This document shows positions 63,614 to 64,000 of a DNA stretch of 64,000 nt, one piece after another. A model generated the notes under the pieces. It saw only the letters and a program-made list of their open reading frames with translations, was not told the DNA's origin and searched no databases. Numbering within the stretch: position 1 is the first letter of the stretch; the number at the start of each line of letters is the position of its first letter. The position numbers and the translations under genes were made by a program. Source of the DNA: Mesorhizobium sp. NZP2298 (lineage in GTDB: Bacteria; Pseudomonadota; Alphaproteobacteria; Rhizobiales; Rhizobiaceae); contig NZ_CP033365.1 in NCBI RefSeq assembly GCF_013170825.1, positions 2,120,001 to 2,184,000 of the forward strand. Direction: 5' to 3'.

Positions 63614-64000
63614 TTATCTCTTCAGGTTGACAAGGACGTCCATCAGGTCGGAACCGGTCTGGAAGACTTTCGAATTGGCGGTGTAACTGCGCTGCGCCGC
63701 GATCATGTCGGTCAGCTCTTCGGCGATGTCGACGTTGGAATTCTCGAGCGCGCCGGAGATGATCGAGCCCAGCTTGCCTTCATTGGCAAAGCCGACGCGG
63801 ACCGCGCCGGATTCGGTGCCCTGCGCGTAGACGTTGCCTGGGAGTGCCTTGAGCTGGTCGGGGCTCTGCACATCGGCCAGCGGAATCTTGTAGAGCGCCT
63901 TGGTGGAGCCATCCTTGTACTGGGCGTAGATGGTGCCGTCCTTGCCGATCTGGACCTTGTCGATGGTGCTCGGCGCGTTGCCGTTGACCTGCGCGTCGGA
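63614..64000 (-). CDS. flgE: flagellar hook protein FlgE (3' part, cut by window edge)
   Basis: Only the last 128 residues are in view. VNGNAPSTIDKVQIGKDG then ALENSNVDIAEELTDMIAAQ and the ending DLMDVLVNLKR are the hook-protein C-terminal domain. Its start lies beyond 64000. It is 27 bases ahead of flgK. Confidence 0.9.
   Translation of the reverse strand, partial: SDAQVNGNAPSTIDKVQIGKDGTIYAQYKDGSTKALYKIPLADVQSPDQLKALPGNVYAQGTESGAVRVGFANEGKLGSIISGALENSNVDIAEELTDMIAAQRSYTANSKVFQTGSDLMDVLVNLKR

Overview
The window reads as a chromosomal segment of an alphaproteobacterium of the Rhizobiales, most likely Mesorhizobium or a close relative. The support is high GC with strong third-position bias, an Omp10-type lipoprotein as in Brucella, homospermidine synthase, FlaF/FlbT flagellin regulators in the rhizobial flagellar gene order, an ornithine decarboxylase behind a long structured leader of the alphaproteobacterial speF type, and several families of intergenic palindromes. 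No tRNA, rRNA, insertion sequence, prophage, CRISPR array or symbiosis gene was seen.

Layout. 0-11 kb: galU, an outer-membrane barrel protein and a KpsF-type isomerase (cell envelope), an SPFH/NfeD pair, an amine oxidase-like flavoprotein, ferrochelatase, a periplasmic 5'-nucleotidase with a LysM tail, and an Omp10-like lipoprotein. 11-17 kb: homospermidine synthase, then a tightly packed pabB-pabC-yciI-HDOD unit. 17-33 kb: peptidase, sigma54 response regulator, M15-type (DUF882) cell-wall protein, regulators with divergent dehydrogenases, KDPG aldolase, TrhO, TerB, aminotransferase, a cation-diffusion exporter and DenD. 33-41 kb: a His-rich Ni/Co transporter coupled to a DUF1007 protein, an amidase/LysR pair, and the ornithine decarboxylase. 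41-64 kb: a flagellar locus on the minus strand (flgE' flgK flgL flaF flbT flgD fliQ, and flhA fliR fliJ flgJ and FlgN-like), split between fliQ and flhA by a 12.9-kb block of plus-strand metabolic and transport genes.

Two themes recur. The first is polyamines: ornithine decarboxylase should make putrescine, homospermidine synthase should use it, and the operon inside the flagellar split (XRE-cupin regulator, PotD/B/C/A-type ABC transporter, PuuB-like oxidase, cupin) should import and oxidise polyamines or related amines. The second is repeated palindromic DNA: a 149-bp element at two convergent gene ends, a 45-bp hairpin family present as an in-frame 57-bp tandem triplet and two single copies, and an AATTCC hairpin family placed twice in the polyamine operon.

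Start codons were moved inward from the longest open frame wherever a Shine-Dalgarno site, a signal peptide or the family length pointed to a better start. All function calls rest on recognised sequence motifs; no database search was run.
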